Positions 53,724-63,970 of a stretch of DNA of 64,000 nt are shown in pieces. Source of the DNA: UBA9300 sp964577305 (GTDB lineage Bacteria > Bacteroidota > Bacteroidia > Bacteroidales > VadinHA17); contig CAZNYS010000009.1 of NCBI GenBank assembly GCA_964577305.1, positions 21,003 to 85,002 on the forward strand, written 5' to 3'. The number at the start of each line of letters is the position of its first letter. Position 1 is the stretch's first letter. Made by a program: the position numbers and the translations under genes. Below the pieces are notes generated by a model. It did no database searches and had not been told where the DNA came from. It saw only the letters and a list, made by a program, of their open reading frames with translations.

Positions 53724-55259
53724 ATGAAAAGATTAATCTTAATCCTGGTTGTCTTTATGCTAATAGGCGACAATTCCTATAGTAGGGTGAGTGAAAGAGA
53801 AAACACAAAGATTTTTACAGTATTCTTATCACAGGGATATGTCGGCCCTGGAGGATCTGCAAAAAACCCTATAACGAATAATGGGCTGTTGCAGGAACTT
53901 CAGAATGAATGCAGGGGAATTGATTTCATTGTCAGGGATTTGACAGAAGCTGATTTTTCAGGGGAAACAGTGCTTGTTGAATTGGAGAGTTCAAGGGAAA
54001 ACCTGGACGGAGTTTTGATTATAGGTACTTTGAGCGACTATAGGTTAGCATTCACAGGATTACCAACCATAGTTGTATATAATCTCTGGGAATGGGATAA
54101 AAGTCCTTATAAGCTCTTTGCTACAGGAAATGAAGACGAATCTGTACTTGTGGGAGGTCCTGAATATAAAAATGGTAGAATCCTAACTGCCCAGTTAGAC
54201 AGAAGACAGATTTGTAATCCGGTTAAATCAGAAGCTATGTTTAACGATTTAGTTGATAAGATTAAACTGGTTGAGGCTGTCAAAAAGCTTAAAGAATCCA
54301 GAATATTGTCTGTGTCACCTTATAAATATATTGCCCAGGTTGACTACCAGGGAGATATAAATAAACATATTCCTGAAGATTATAATGAAACTTATACTCG
54401 TAAGTTAAAGGAATTACTTGGTGTGGAAATTGTCAGAGCTGAGCCGGAGGAGTTTTATAGAGCTTATCAGGAAGCCAGTCAAAAAGAAGCGGAAGAAATA
54501 GCGGAAAAATGGATTGAAGAAGCGGCAGGGGTAAAAGCTGCAAAATCTGAAATAATAAGAACTGCAAGGGCATACCTTGCTTTTGACGCCTTAAGAGAAA
54601 AATATGATTGTGATGCTGTATCAACCCATATGCGATCACTTACCGGAAGCGGTAAGGTGGAAGACAGATTCTGGCCCGGACTGGGTCTCGAGTGTGGTTT
54701 CAAAACAAGAGGAATACAGGCTGTCTGTCAGGATTATCCGAACATATTAATAGCGGAACTTGTAGGATATTATATTACAGGCAGACCAGGTATGCTTGGT
54801 GACCTCATGATAGATACCGAAAATAACGTGGATATACTTACCCACTGTGGTGCTCCTGTTAATCCATATGGAGACGATAGGAGAGTACCATATATTATCA
54901 GAACTCATGCCGAGAGCCCGGTCAGAAACACACTGGAACCAGGTTCTTCTACAGGATTGCAGGTTGAATGGCCTGTGGGTGAGCCTGTTACAATTTGGAA
55001 ATTCTATGTACTCAATAAGAAAATCGGATTACATACAGGTAGAATTGTGGATGGACATGCTCTCTATAAAAACCTTGACGATATAATGTGCAGAACAAAG
55101 TTAATAGCTGAAGTTAATGCAAAGGAAGTACAGAAGAATTACTTTGCTGATGCTTATGGTATTCATAGAGCAGCAACTATTGGTGACCTTAGGGAAAAAA
55201 TAAAGAATTTTGCCATCCTGATTGGTTTTGAAGTCATGGAAGAAGACAGGCCAGACTGA
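53724..55259 (+). CDS. L-fucose isomerase-like protein with a signal peptide
   Basis: A 511-residue protein starting with a signal-like segment (RLILILVVFMLIGDNSYS). The rest matches the FucI/AraA-type fold: an N-terminal Rossmann-like half (NLDGVLIIGTLSDYRLAF, TIVVYNLWEWD) and a C-terminal part with AVSTHMRSLTG, GLGLECGFKTRGIQAVCQDYPN, IAELVGYYITGRPGMLGDLMID and LTHCGAPVNP. Those residues resemble the metal and active-site region of fucose isomerases, with Glu and Asp in GLECG and GDLMID. The normal enzymes are cytosolic; this one appears exported. It lies alone on the plus strand. The reaction is not assigned. Confidence 0.7.
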   Translation: MKRLILILVVFMLIGDNSYSRVSERENTKIFTVFLSQGYVGPGGSAKNPITNNGLLQELQNECRGIDFIVRDLTEADFSGETVLVELESSRENLDGVLIIGTLSDYRLAFTGLPTIVVYNLWEWDKSPYKLFATGNEDESVLVGGPEYKNGRILTAQLDRRQICNPVKSEAMFNDLVDKIKLVEAVKKLKESRILSVSPYKYIAQVDYQGDINKHIPEDYNETYTRKLKELLGVEIVRAEPEEFYRAYQEASQKEAEEIAEKWIEEAAGVKAAKSEIIRTARAYLAFDALREKYDCDAVSTHMRSLTGSGKVEDRFWPGLGLECGFKTRGIQAVCQDYPNILIAELVGYYITGRPGMLGDLMIDTENNVDILTHCGAPVNPYGDDRRVPYIIRTHAESPVRNTLEPGSSTGLQVEWPVGEPVTIWKFYVLNKKIGLHTGRIVDGHALYKNLDDIMCRTKLIAEVNAKEVQKNYFADAYGIHRAATIGDLREKIKNFAILIGFEVMEEDRPD

Positions 55260-55309
55260 ACTCTCTGGCCTAAACCCGGATGGCAGCACCTTTAGCAATG
55301 AGATGCTCT

Positions 55310-58114
55310 TTATTTAATAATTTCGCCTTCTTTAGCAGATGAAAGATACAGGCCGTTAAAGAACAGTTTGAATGTTCCGTGTGATTGTGCCCTGAAAAGT
55401 ATCTCCGGTCCGAAAAGGTACAGCTTACCTTTACCAATATCAGCCTCCGCTATTGCAGTACCGCCATAAAGCCTGTCCTGTCCCCATGCCCAGCCACTCC
55501 TGAGTGGAGCATCGCTGTCAAACCATGCCACAGGTGTTATGCCCATTTTATCCGCGTCGGGCTTAAGCCTGAAGACGGGGCTGTTATTGAAAAATATATC
55601 AATACGTTCGTTCATTCCCCATGCCAGCGGAAGAGTATTGTCAAGCTTTACCTGCAGAATAGAAGAGGGGATATAATACTTATCCCTTTCCAGCTGTTCA
55701 CCCTCACCATCAACAATATGATTACTCATGGGTAAATGAGCATGGTAGGCGAGGTTTGTAGAACTGCCGATTGCAATAATAGTACCGCCATCATTCAGAA
55801 AAGCAAGTAACTGTGGAATAGTCTTTTCACTTGTGATATCGCCCAGCCAGTCCTGGTACTCAGCAGGAATATCACTATCATCCCCACTTTCACGTCGATC
55901 ATAAGATGCTGTTCTGGTTTCCCCATACGGAATAGCTCTGTCGACAAAGACCAGAACATCAAAATCCTTTTTCAGGTTACCTGCATCGAGCCTTTTCGGG
56001 AATACCTTTTCATAGGTGAACTCAAACTGTTCCAGTAAAAAGCGGGTCCAGCCTGACTCCATTGAGCCACCATACCTGTCCCACAGGCCAATCCTTGCAC
56101 CTGTAATCTGCATACCACTCTTTGAAGGGGTATTATCGACCCCAAAGAAGTTTATGCCTTGAGTTAATGCAGCTGCTTCAATTATCTCCTTTGCTTTATT
56201 TGATGATGTTATATAGATGGTTCCTGCCGGCCACTCCCTGCCATCAACAACGGTGGGCTCAGTGAGCCAGTATACTTTTTGCTTTGCAGCCAGCAGCCTG
56301 TTGGTAACTGTTGCAGCATCATTTATGGCATGATCAAGAAGGAATCCTTTTGTACCGTCGCTCTGTTTTACAATACCCTCAAGTGGTGTTGCAAAGCCCT
56401 CAACCTCCTCGAACGGACCATCTAATGCTTCAAGAATGCGGTCAAACTCTATCCCCATCTGGTATGCCAGAGTATATCCTGCATTGTCATATGGTGGATT
56501 TGGAGGTCCCCCTTCATACTGAAAATCGTCAGGATGATCCTGTGGCTCAAAGAGATCCACTATATGAGGTCTGAATGCCTGATCTGTCTTGAATATCAAT
56601 GACCCTGCAGGGTATGATTTTCCGTTAACAGAAAACTCCTCTGTAGCCTGATGAACCGTTATACCATTTTTGATAAAAGTATTGGCAAATTTAACTGCGG
56701 TAGGAAAATCCGGCTGATCCGATGGTATAATAAATGCTCTTGGGTCCCTGTTTTCAGGTAACCTGAGATATTCCATATACTCAGGTGACAGACCTCTTCT
56801 TCTGTAACGGTTCTGCTGATCCTGATCAGCTCTGCTGGTTTCATTTTCAGCCACTTTTTTCAGATTGTCAATTATATCAGGATGGATTGTCCAGTTGTCC
56901 CTGCTTCCCTTTTCGATATGATTGCGACCCATCAGGTAGCGATTATAAAGAAGGGTCTCCCTGTAACGTGATGCATAATCCAGAATAGCCATATTCATGG
57001 TATAGGAGTATTCGATTGCATCCCTGAAAGGGAATACCCCGGGTTCAACCGGAAAGGGAATATCGTTTGTTGGAAGTTGCCTGTCGGGAATAAATTCGAT
57101 TTCAACAGGTGTGGGATTACCCTTTATCTCAGTCAGGATACCAATCTGGTTATGGAAGTAACCTGTCGTGCGCAGGTTACCGTTAAACCATATTGAGTAG
57201 CTGGCAGCCGATCTCATTCCACTGCCTGGTTTACCTTCTGCTATGAGCCTGTTGTGCATTGCAATTCCCACAGATTCTATACCTGTGAGTATGAGGGGAT
57301 CATAGTTATAGTTTGGAGGATCCCTGAATGGTGGAACAAAAACAATAAGTCCGGTCGGACCGCTCTGATGATGGTTGTACATTATCTGGGGGTACCACTC
57401 CCTGTACATTATACGCGACATATTCTCGGTCTCGGGTTGGGAAACCATGTAGGAGTCACGGTTGTTGTCGTGCCCAACATACTTATGATACAGGCGTGGC
57501 AGGTTCCTGGTACTCCTTTCAGTCGGATTTTCCTTTCTCATATACCAGTTACCAACCAGCTCAAGTCCGTCAGGATTGGCGAAAACTGCCAGTAAAATAA
57601 CATCATCAAGAATCCTGAGGGTTTCATCATCGTTATAGCTAACCATTCTGTAGACGGTCTCAATAAGTTGATGTGAACCTGCAACTTCTGTTGCATGAAG
57701 TCCGCCGTCAATCCAGATAATAGCTTTTCCATTTTTGGCCAGTTCCTTCGCCTGTTCATCAGTTAAATCCTTTGCCAGTGCCAGTTTTGCAGCTATATTC
57801 CTGTACTGTTCACGGTTGGCAAGGTTTTCAGGGCTGCTTATTATCGCCATGTATTGGGACCTGCCTTCAGCAGTACTCCCTATATCCTCAAGTACTATGC
57901 GATCCGACTCCTGCTCGAGGAGTTTCCAGTATTCGAGTGCTTTTGTATAGTTTGTAAGATGGTAATCAGCCCCTATTTGAAATCCAAAGAAAGAAAGGGG
58001 AGAGGTGATCTTTTCCTGTGCACCAAGCTTCAAAGCCGGACTAAGAATTAATATTATCATCAAAGGAAGCCACCGTGGTGAGACAACAAATAATTTTCGT
58101 TTCATTGATTTCAT
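55310..58114 (-). CDS. Secreted M14-family zinc carboxypeptidase
   Basis: A 934-residue protein with signal peptide (WLPLMIILILSPALKLGAQ). The zinc motif is H140-A-T-E143, with a His of NHHQ (248 or 249) as third ligand, and the catalytic Glu is at 329 in ILTEIKGNP. An ALNPDGL-like FANPDGLEL sits at 178-186. The C-terminal half has a class-I-amidotransferase-like region (QLLAFLNDGGTIIAIGSS), as in related long M14 proteins. It probably trims peptides in the periplasm. The ATG at 58105 is an alternative start. Confidence 0.9.
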   Translation of the reverse strand: MKSMKRKLFVVSPRWLPLMIILILSPALKLGAQEKITSPLSFFGFQIGADYHLTNYTKALEYWKLLEQESDRIVLEDIGSTAEGRSQYMAIISSPENLANREQYRNIAAKLALAKDLTDEQAKELAKNGKAIIWIDGGLHATEVAGSHQLIETVYRMVSYNDDETLRILDDVILLAVFANPDGLELVGNWYMRKENPTERSTRNLPRLYHKYVGHDNNRDSYMVSQPETENMSRIMYREWYPQIMYNHHQSGPTGLIVFVPPFRDPPNYNYDPLILTGIESVGIAMHNRLIAEGKPGSGMRSAASYSIWFNGNLRTTGYFHNQIGILTEIKGNPTPVEIEFIPDRQLPTNDIPFPVEPGVFPFRDAIEYSYTMNMAILDYASRYRETLLYNRYLMGRNHIEKGSRDNWTIHPDIIDNLKKVAENETSRADQDQQNRYRRRGLSPEYMEYLRLPENRDPRAFIIPSDQPDFPTAVKFANTFIKNGITVHQATEEFSVNGKSYPAGSLIFKTDQAFRPHIVDLFEPQDHPDDFQYEGGPPNPPYDNAGYTLAYQMGIEFDRILEALDGPFEEVEGFATPLEGIVKQSDGTKGFLLDHAINDAATVTNRLLAAKQKVYWLTEPTVVDGREWPAGTIYITSSNKAKEIIEAAALTQGINFFGVDNTPSKSGMQITGARIGLWDRYGGSMESGWTRFLLEQFEFTYEKVFPKRLDAGNLKKDFDVLVFVDRAIPYGETRTASYDRRESGDDSDIPAEYQDWLGDITSEKTIPQLLAFLNDGGTIIAIGSSTNLAYHAHLPMSNHIVDGEGEQLERDKYYIPSSILQVKLDNTLPLAWGMNERIDIFFNNSPVFRLKPDADKMGITPVAWFDSDAPLRSGWAWGQDRLYGGTAIAEADIGKGKLYLFGPEILFRAQSHGTFKLFFNGLYLSSAKEGEIIK

Positions 58115-58368
58115 TGCTTACAGAATTGATAAAGCATTAAAAGTAAAGAAATACTTTATTCAGGCATCAATATTGAGGTTAATAAAACTTAATTTATGAT
58201 AAAAAAATGATGACGGCAGAAAAATCAATCTTTTCTGGATGAAGAAACTTTTTTTCTCAACTAATACTAAGAAGACTTTGATAACCGCTATTATCCGAGC
58301 TAAATCCGGATTCCTCTTTTTTTTTAGGATTAATTTTATATACATTAACGGGTTAAATAAATATCTAA

Positions 58369-58629
58369 ATGATTAATAATAAGCGACATAAGATAGTTAT
58401 AACAATCATAATTTCAGGTTTAATTACCTTATCAATCATTGCATGCCAGAAAGAGGATATGGGGTCAAAATATAATCCCCCGGCTGATCATGCGATCAGT
58501 ATGGATGGATATATGCACAAGACAAGATATGACCAGCCTTTACAGAATTGTATAACCTGTCATGGTAATGATCTTGGTGGAGGAACCTCAGGGGTCTCAT
58601 GTTTTGAGTGTCACGGGACGAAATGGTAG
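58369..58629 (+). CDS. Small diheme c-type cytochrome lipoprotein
   Basis: An 86-residue protein with lipoprotein signal (ISGLITLSIIACQKED) and two CxxCH heme sites: CITCH at 61-65 and CFECH at 78-82. Only 12 residues separate them, so the hemes would be close together. No axial ligand is certain; His41 and His50 are candidates. It would act as a periplasmic or surface electron carrier. It stands alone between the M14 gene and the deacetylase, which converges with it. Confidence 0.8.
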   Translation: MINNKRHKIVITIIISGLITLSIIACQKEDMGSKYNPPADHAISMDGYMHKTRYDQPLQNCITCHGNDLGGGTSGVSCFECHGTKW

Positions 58630-58644
58630 TCTTTTCGGGTAAAC

Positions 58645-59576
58645 TTACTTTGTAAGTAGCCGGTCGATGCGGCAGAAATTATAGTTTCTTTCTGTTAACT
58701 CAGCAAGTAGCTGCTCCATGAAGTAGTAGAACTTATCAGTTCTTTCAGCGGATGAGCCAATATGGATTAGAAGGATAAAANNNNNNNNNNNNNNNNNNNN
58801 NNNNNNNNNNNNNNNNNNNNNNNNNNNNNNNNNNNNNNNNNNNNNNNNNNNNNNNNNNNNNNNNNNNNNNNNNNNNNNNNGTAGAACTTATCAGTTCTTT
58901 CAGCGGATGAGCCAATATGGATTAGAAGGATAAAACCATTCAGGCCATTATCACTTTTAATCTCATAATTAAGAATATTTTGAAATATTTCACTGCTGCT
59001 CCGGTAGTTAGGCATGTCAGGTGTGGTATAATCAGTGTGGGAGATAGTACCTGGCGTGTAATTTACCAGGTTCAGCCCGATTTTCCTGCACCATTCACTT
59101 ATAGTATCGTTATACCATTCAAAAGGAGGAAGAAAGTATTCAGCATCTTGTTGTTCAATACCGAATTTTCTCATTGCACTGAGATTTTTAAGAATGTCAT
59201 CCCTGAAAGCTTTAAAATCAACAAGAAGGCTGTCACGATTATCCCAGTCGCAGTATAAAAGATGCTGGTCAGAATGTGCACCCAGATAATGACCATCCGA
59301 TATCAGAGAATTGATAAGTGATTTATTATCAGGATTTAGGTAGAACCTGCCTGTGAAGAAGAAAGAAGCCTTGATATTTCTTTTATTCAGTATCCCGGAG
59401 ATATAATCACCTCCATCAGCATACTCATCACCGGTAAAAACCAGGGCAATCTCTTTCTTGTTTAAGTCACCACGAATAATTGCACCTTCACAATGTTGTA
59501 TCATTATTGAATCCTGGCTGAACAGGTAGCCAGATGTGTATACTACAATAATAATTGCTACGATCAATGGTTTCAT
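58645..59576 (-). CDS. Secreted polysaccharide deacetylase (NodB homology), interrupted by a false gap
   Basis: The protein begins with a signal peptide (IVAIIIVVYTSGYLFSQ) and has the NodB pattern: FTGDEYADGG (Asp50-Glu51), KASFFFTGRFY, GHYLGAHSDQH (His101 and His105) and LPPFEWYN. The assembly has 100 Ns at 58781-58880, and the 55 bases on each side of the gap are identical. If the two copies are merged, the frame continues without break through KFYYFMEQLLAEL to RIDRLLTK and a stop at 58645, giving about 258 residues. As written the 155 extra bases shift the frame. The substrate is not known; the family removes acetyl groups from chitin or peptidoglycan sugars. Confidence 0.85.
58781..58880. 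other. Scaffold gap of 100 Ns
   Basis: A run of exactly 100 Ns flanked by identical 55-base copies at 58726-58780 and 58881-58935. The pattern is that of two contig ends that overlap but were not merged. Confidence 0.95.
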
Positions 59577-59688
59577 TTGTTTAAATATAATCCAGCTGTC
59601 ATAGCAAAAATACAGTATAATTTCATAAATTAGCTATATAAGGCTTTATGTCCGTGTATACCATTATTTCTAACTAAACTTGAAAATT

Positions 59689-59892
59689 ATGTCACTATTA
59701 AAGGTAATTGAAGTGCTGGCTTCTTCCGAAATAAGCTGGGAAGATGCTGTAAAAAATGCAGTTAAAACCTCTTCGAAAACGGTAAAAGGCATCCGCTCGG
59801 TTTACATTCAGGATCAAAGTGCTGTGGTTAAAGACAATAAGGTAGTTGAGTACAGGATCGTAGCAAAAATAAGCTTTGAAGTTTTTGAATGA
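59689..59892 (+). CDS. Dodecin family flavin-binding protein
   Basis: The ATG at 59689 gives 67 residues (MSLLKVIEVLASSEISWEDAV), the usual dodecin length; the TTG at 59680 adds only three. The family pattern is clear: the conserved Trp in SWEDAVKNAV that stacks on the flavin, VKGIRSVYIQDQSAVV and the final EYRIVAKISFEV. Dodecins form hollow 12-mers that store riboflavin-type molecules or coenzyme A. It is followed by a PPK2 gene after 235 bases in which I saw no other gene. Confidence 0.92.
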   Translation: MSLLKVIEVLASSEISWEDAVKNAVKTSSKTVKGIRSVYIQDQSAVVKDNKVVEYRIVAKISFEVFE

Positions 59893-60127
59893 TACCTGTA
59901 AGCGCTATTTTAAAGTACTAACTCAGTCTAATAGAATAACATTGTACTGTAAGAATTAACTGCATTTAATCAGTATCCAGTCAGTTAGCAGATTTCTTAT
60001 AGAGGTAATAATATTTTATTAAATTTTATTCAAATATTTAACCCGGAACAACAGTCGCAGCCACCAGGAATTTTCCGATCACCTGGTTGTATAAGTTAAT
60101 ACTGATCAGTACTAATACTAAATAACT

Positions 60128-60883
60128 ATGAAAATACAAGACTATCCAGCATTTAACACGGAATTGGACAAGAAAATAATCGAGAAAAAAACAAAAAAGT
60201 TACTGAAGGAGATAGGCAAATTACAGTATAAAATGTTCGCCCAGAGAAAGTACAGTTTACTCATTGTATTTCAGGGAACTGATGCATCAGGGAAAGATGG
60301 ATTAACACGTGGGTTACTGAAGTATTGTAATCCGATTGGTATAAAAATCAAAAGCTTTAAAAAACCAACTCCCGAAGAATATGCACATGATTTTTTATGG
60401 AGGGTTCATAAAGAAACCCCTGCCAAAGGAGATATCCAGATCTTTATAAGATCGCATTATGAGGATATTCTCGTCCCGACAGTTGAAGGTTTTTTCCCGG
60501 AAGAACTTATTGAGCAACGTTACCGTCTGATAAATGATTTTGAGAGGTTGCAGGAACATAATGATACCCGGGTTCTTAAATTCTACCTTAATGTTTCCCC
60601 TGAAGCGCAGGAGGAGAGACTTATGGAGAGGGTTAACATGATGGAGAAGCACTGGAAACATAAGGATGGTGACTGGGAAACACGCAAAAAAATGCCGGAA
60701 TACATGGAAGTATACGAAAGAATTTTCAAAGATTGCAATGAGATACCCTGGCATATCGTACCATCCGACAGAAACTGGCAAAAATTATACTATGTCGCGG
60801 AGGAAGTGTTGAAAACACTCAAAAGCCTGGATCTGCAATGGCCTGAACTGGAATCAGAATTGTTCAAAGAGAGTAACGACTAA
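60128..60883 (+). CDS. ppk2: Polyphosphate kinase 2 family protein
   Basis: A 251-residue single-domain PPK2. Walker A is GTDASGKDG (residues 50-58), the Walker-B-like region is IFIRSHYEDI, and the lid carries KHWKHKDGDWETRKK. FYLNVSPEAQEERL is the family strand after it. PPK2 enzymes transfer phosphate between polyphosphate and nucleotides, forming GTP, ADP or ATP depending on class. The short form with one domain suggests class I or III; the class cannot be told by eye. The words TAACGACTAACGAC at the stop codon recall the tandem repeat at the end of the window. Confidence 0.92.
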   Translation: MKIQDYPAFNTELDKKIIEKKTKKLLKEIGKLQYKMFAQRKYSLLIVFQGTDASGKDGLTRGLLKYCNPIGIKIKSFKKPTPEEYAHDFLWRVHKETPAKGDIQIFIRSHYEDILVPTVEGFFPEELIEQRYRLINDFERLQEHNDTRVLKFYLNVSPEAQEERLMERVNMMEKHWKHKDGDWETRKKMPEYMEVYERIFKDCNEIPWHIVPSDRNWQKLYYVAEEVLKTLKSLDLQWPELESELFKESND

Positions 60884-60979
60884 CGACAACCGAGCCCCGG
60901 GACTTCGTTAAAGGGAAACAGCTAAGGGAAGTTGGAGCTGTCTTAAAAGTCCTCCACCTTCCTCCGAATCCTCACCGTA

Positions 60980-63850
60980 TTACTTCCAGGGTGGCACAGA
61001 CCTTCTTTCTGTTTCTTTCCCTTTGTTTTTATCTTTTGGCATATAGGAAATTTCCTGCAATATCCAATCCCCGGCTTCTTTCCCTTTAAGATAGTGGTCG
61101 AAATATTCTTTTAATCGATTCTGGATATCGATTCTGTTGCTTTTCTTTCTCAGTCCATGGCCTTCACCCTGGTATGACAGGAATACTACAGGCTTTTTCA
61201 GATAGCGTAAAATACTGTAGAAGCCAAAGGAGTGTTCCCACTGCACTACTTCGTCCTCAGTACCATGAAATAATAGGAGGGGAGTATTCATATTGGCTGC
61301 ATTAAACACAGCTGATTCTCGAATAAACATCCCGGTGTTGGTGGTTGGATCAGTTCCCAGTCTTCCTTGCCCCGTAATATAGTAATCCTGTTCATTGGAA
61401 CCGTCTCTGACAATATCAATATTAAAACCCTGGACCAGGTTACTTACTCCTGCACCGGCAGCAATGGCAGCAAACCTGTTATCCTGGGTTGAAATATACA
61501 TTCCGCAATGGCCTCCAAAACTAAAGCCTTCATATCCTATCCGGTCTTCATCCACATATCCAAGTTCAATTACTTTTTCAATAGCTGCATCTATGCACTC
61601 ATGCATATCTGAATGAGGTGTTCCAATATTGAAATGTATATCGGGACGAAGTACAAGGTAACCATCCGACACATACATCATCTCGCATATACTGGACCCT
61701 GAAATCGACGGGTGAGGGTACTGATACATATTCTGCGACATTTTTTCGTATGAATATACTATCATCGGTAGTTTTTGTTTCTTCTTATAGTCATCAGGAA
61801 TACTTAAAATACCCTGTAAGGGTACACCATCATCATTGGTGTAATCAAACAGAATCCGGGTTCCCCACTTATATTCTTCCTGTTGTGGGTTTGTATTTGT
61901 AATCTTTCTCGGATTTGAGAACCCCGGGTCGGTCAGATATGCCTCCGGGTAATCCCGGTAATTGCCCATTCTGTAAATAATTGCATCAGACTTTTCTGCT
62001 TTTGTTAATCCACTCCGTCTTCTTGAACTTGAAAAAGATGCCGGCTTGTAAATTAGTTGAGTCAGGTTGCTGCCTGCAAGTTGGTAATATCCGCTATACT
62101 TGGTCTTAAGGTTGAACGCATACAGAATAATAGGGCAGGAAAGGTCTATATATCTATCCTCTATATCCGGTTTTCCTGAAAAGCTCATATCATCAACCCT
62201 GAAGCTGATAGAATCATTTCTGGTAATTGACTCAGTTAAATTTACCGCATCTTCACTTTCATCAAGAGTCAAAAGCCATAGATCAAGTTTATGGTTAACC
62301 ATGATCGCGTTTTGATCCTTCACCCAACCTACAAAACCATAATCAGGGACATAGCCATAATGGTCGTTTTCATCATCAATAAAAGATACATCCATCCCGG
62401 AGGTGATATTCTTCCTGGCATCTGTTTTAAGATCATAGTACCAGTAATGGCCATCCTGCCATAGTATTATCTTCTCCCCGTCAGGAGAAATCTCTACACT
62501 GCCTGCGTATTCTTCGGCAATCAGTTTCCTGTCACCTGTAATAAGGTTTATCTTGTACAGGTCATTCTTCCTTACATCCCAGTCTGAGATATATTTCCTG
62601 TTATCTGTTCCAATAGCCCAGCTATCAGTCCCTTTGCTTGTGATCAGCCCCTGCATCCCCTCATCGGTAAGTTGGATTATTCTTTTTGATTTAAGGATAA
62701 ACAAAGCATCATAAACCTCATTCTGATTTCTCTGTTCTTCAATCATTCTTTGGGAAAGAAGCTTCTTATCTTTCCAGTGCCACACATTTACTGTCGGTTC
62801 TTCTTCACTCTTCTTGTCCTCTTTTACTTTTACATTTCCCGTTTCACTATCATATTTCCTGATCTTAATAAACAGGCGCTCATTATCATTACTCCAGGTA
62901 ATTTCATTTGCATAGTTTGGGATTCTCACGGCAAGACCCATCTTTTCCGGCATTCCTTCAATGTCCTTTAGCATATATTCGGAATATTTGACTTTCTCCG
63001 AATCAATTTCTGAAACAATAACAATGCTCATATTCGCAATATCAACACTATCCTTAATGCGGTTGTACTTCAGAGCAGCCAGTGCGTTTTTATCTCTGTT
63101 CCATGACAGGTTTGAAAAGATGTAATTACCGGTCTGCAGAGCCCTTGTTGTCCTATTGGTGGGGTTGTACAGGTAAATACCGTTACCTCTTTTATCTTCT
63201 GAGGATATGGTATAGGCTATAGACTCGGATTTCTTATCTATCACGAACTCGCCTATACTACCTATATAGTGTTCCCCTCCGTTATTCAGGTCATAGATCA
63301 GGAGGCTATTGTCATCACTTGTAATAAAGAAATCTCTATCTTCAGCGAATTGGTATTTTGCATCAGACTTATACTGTATGGTATCACCCGTATAGAGATT
63401 TCTTAGTTCAATGATCTTGCTACTATCTTCCTTTTCTTCCTTTCCTTCTTTTTCCGCTTCCGGATTGATGCTGTAAGCAATCCATTCAGAGGATGATGAA
63501 AAAACCGGATTGCTTCCGTCAGGAACCTGGTACTTTAAACCTGTGTCAGAATTATAGATATAAAGAACATCAGTTCTAGAATCTTTACCGTAAAAATCAA
63601 GATCCTCTTTGTCATTCTGTCCTTCTACCGAGTCCTTATCTGCTTGCCTGGGTTCCTCTATCAATGAATAAATTACAGTATACCAGTTACCATCGTCAGA
63701 CAGGGTAACTGAATTGTTTCTCCACAATTCAACATCTTCTATTCTGAGTATTTTCTTATCCGGCTGTGCCTGAATATTGCCTGTTCCGGCCAAGGTTATT
63801 GCATAAAGCAAGATTGTAATAAGCAGGGAATGAAATTCTTTTCGATTCAT
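60980..63850 (-). CDS. Secreted S9-family peptidase, second paralogue
   Basis: A 956-residue protein with signal peptide (LLITILLYAITLAGTGNIQAQ) and the same architecture as the S9 protein at 40787. The propeller region has an acidic Glu/Lys-rich insert (EAEKEGKEEKEDSSK) near residue 130. The hydrolase domain has PMIVYSYEKMSQ, the nucleophile Ser777 in GFSFGGHCG, LLFHGTEDEVVQW with the Asp and YQGEGHGL with the His. It probably degrades peptides in the periplasm. It lies alone, converging with the PPK2 gene. Confidence 0.92.
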   Translation of the reverse strand: MNRKEFHSLLITILLYAITLAGTGNIQAQPDKKILRIEDVELWRNNSVTLSDDGNWYTVIYSLIEEPRQADKDSVEGQNDKEDLDFYGKDSRTDVLYIYNSDTGLKYQVPDGSNPVFSSSSEWIAYSINPEAEKEGKEEKEDSSKIIELRNLYTGDTIQYKSDAKYQFAEDRDFFITSDDNSLLIYDLNNGGEHYIGSIGEFVIDKKSESIAYTISSEDKRGNGIYLYNPTNRTTRALQTGNYIFSNLSWNRDKNALAALKYNRIKDSVDIANMSIVIVSEIDSEKVKYSEYMLKDIEGMPEKMGLAVRIPNYANEITWSNDNERLFIKIRKYDSETGNVKVKEDKKSEEEPTVNVWHWKDKKLLSQRMIEEQRNQNEVYDALFILKSKRIIQLTDEGMQGLITSKGTDSWAIGTDNRKYISDWDVRKNDLYKINLITGDRKLIAEEYAGSVEISPDGEKIILWQDGHYWYYDLKTDARKNITSGMDVSFIDDENDHYGYVPDYGFVGWVKDQNAIMVNHKLDLWLLTLDESEDAVNLTESITRNDSISFRVDDMSFSGKPDIEDRYIDLSCPIILYAFNLKTKYSGYYQLAGSNLTQLIYKPASFSSSRRRSGLTKAEKSDAIIYRMGNYRDYPEAYLTDPGFSNPRKITNTNPQQEEYKWGTRILFDYTNDDGVPLQGILSIPDDYKKKQKLPMIVYSYEKMSQNMYQYPHPSISGSSICEMMYVSDGYLVLRPDIHFNIGTPHSDMHECIDAAIEKVIELGYVDEDRIGYEGFSFGGHCGMYISTQDNRFAAIAAGAGVSNLVQGFNIDIVRDGSNEQDYYITGQGRLGTDPTTNTGMFIRESAVFNAANMNTPLLLFHGTEDEVVQWEHSFGFYSILRYLKKPVVFLSYQGEGHGLRKKSNRIDIQNRLKEYFDHYLKGKEAGDWILQEISYMPKDKNKGKETERRSVPPWK

Positions 63851-63970
63851 TTTGATAGGTTTAAGGTTAAATTATTGATTGAGTAACTAAAATATTAATA
63901 ATTGGTAGCCTGTACAAATATTATTTGTCAGGTATTGCATCCGGCAATAGCACATACAAAATTGAAGACT

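Noticed and set aside
58781..58880. A real insertion or tandem duplication at the Ns
   Set aside because: Exactly 100 Ns with identical flanks and a restored reading frame on merging point to unmerged contig ends.
60063..60087. Terminator between dodecin and PPK2
   Set aside because: The ACCAGG/CCTGGT stem has only six pairs, a 13-base loop and no T tract.
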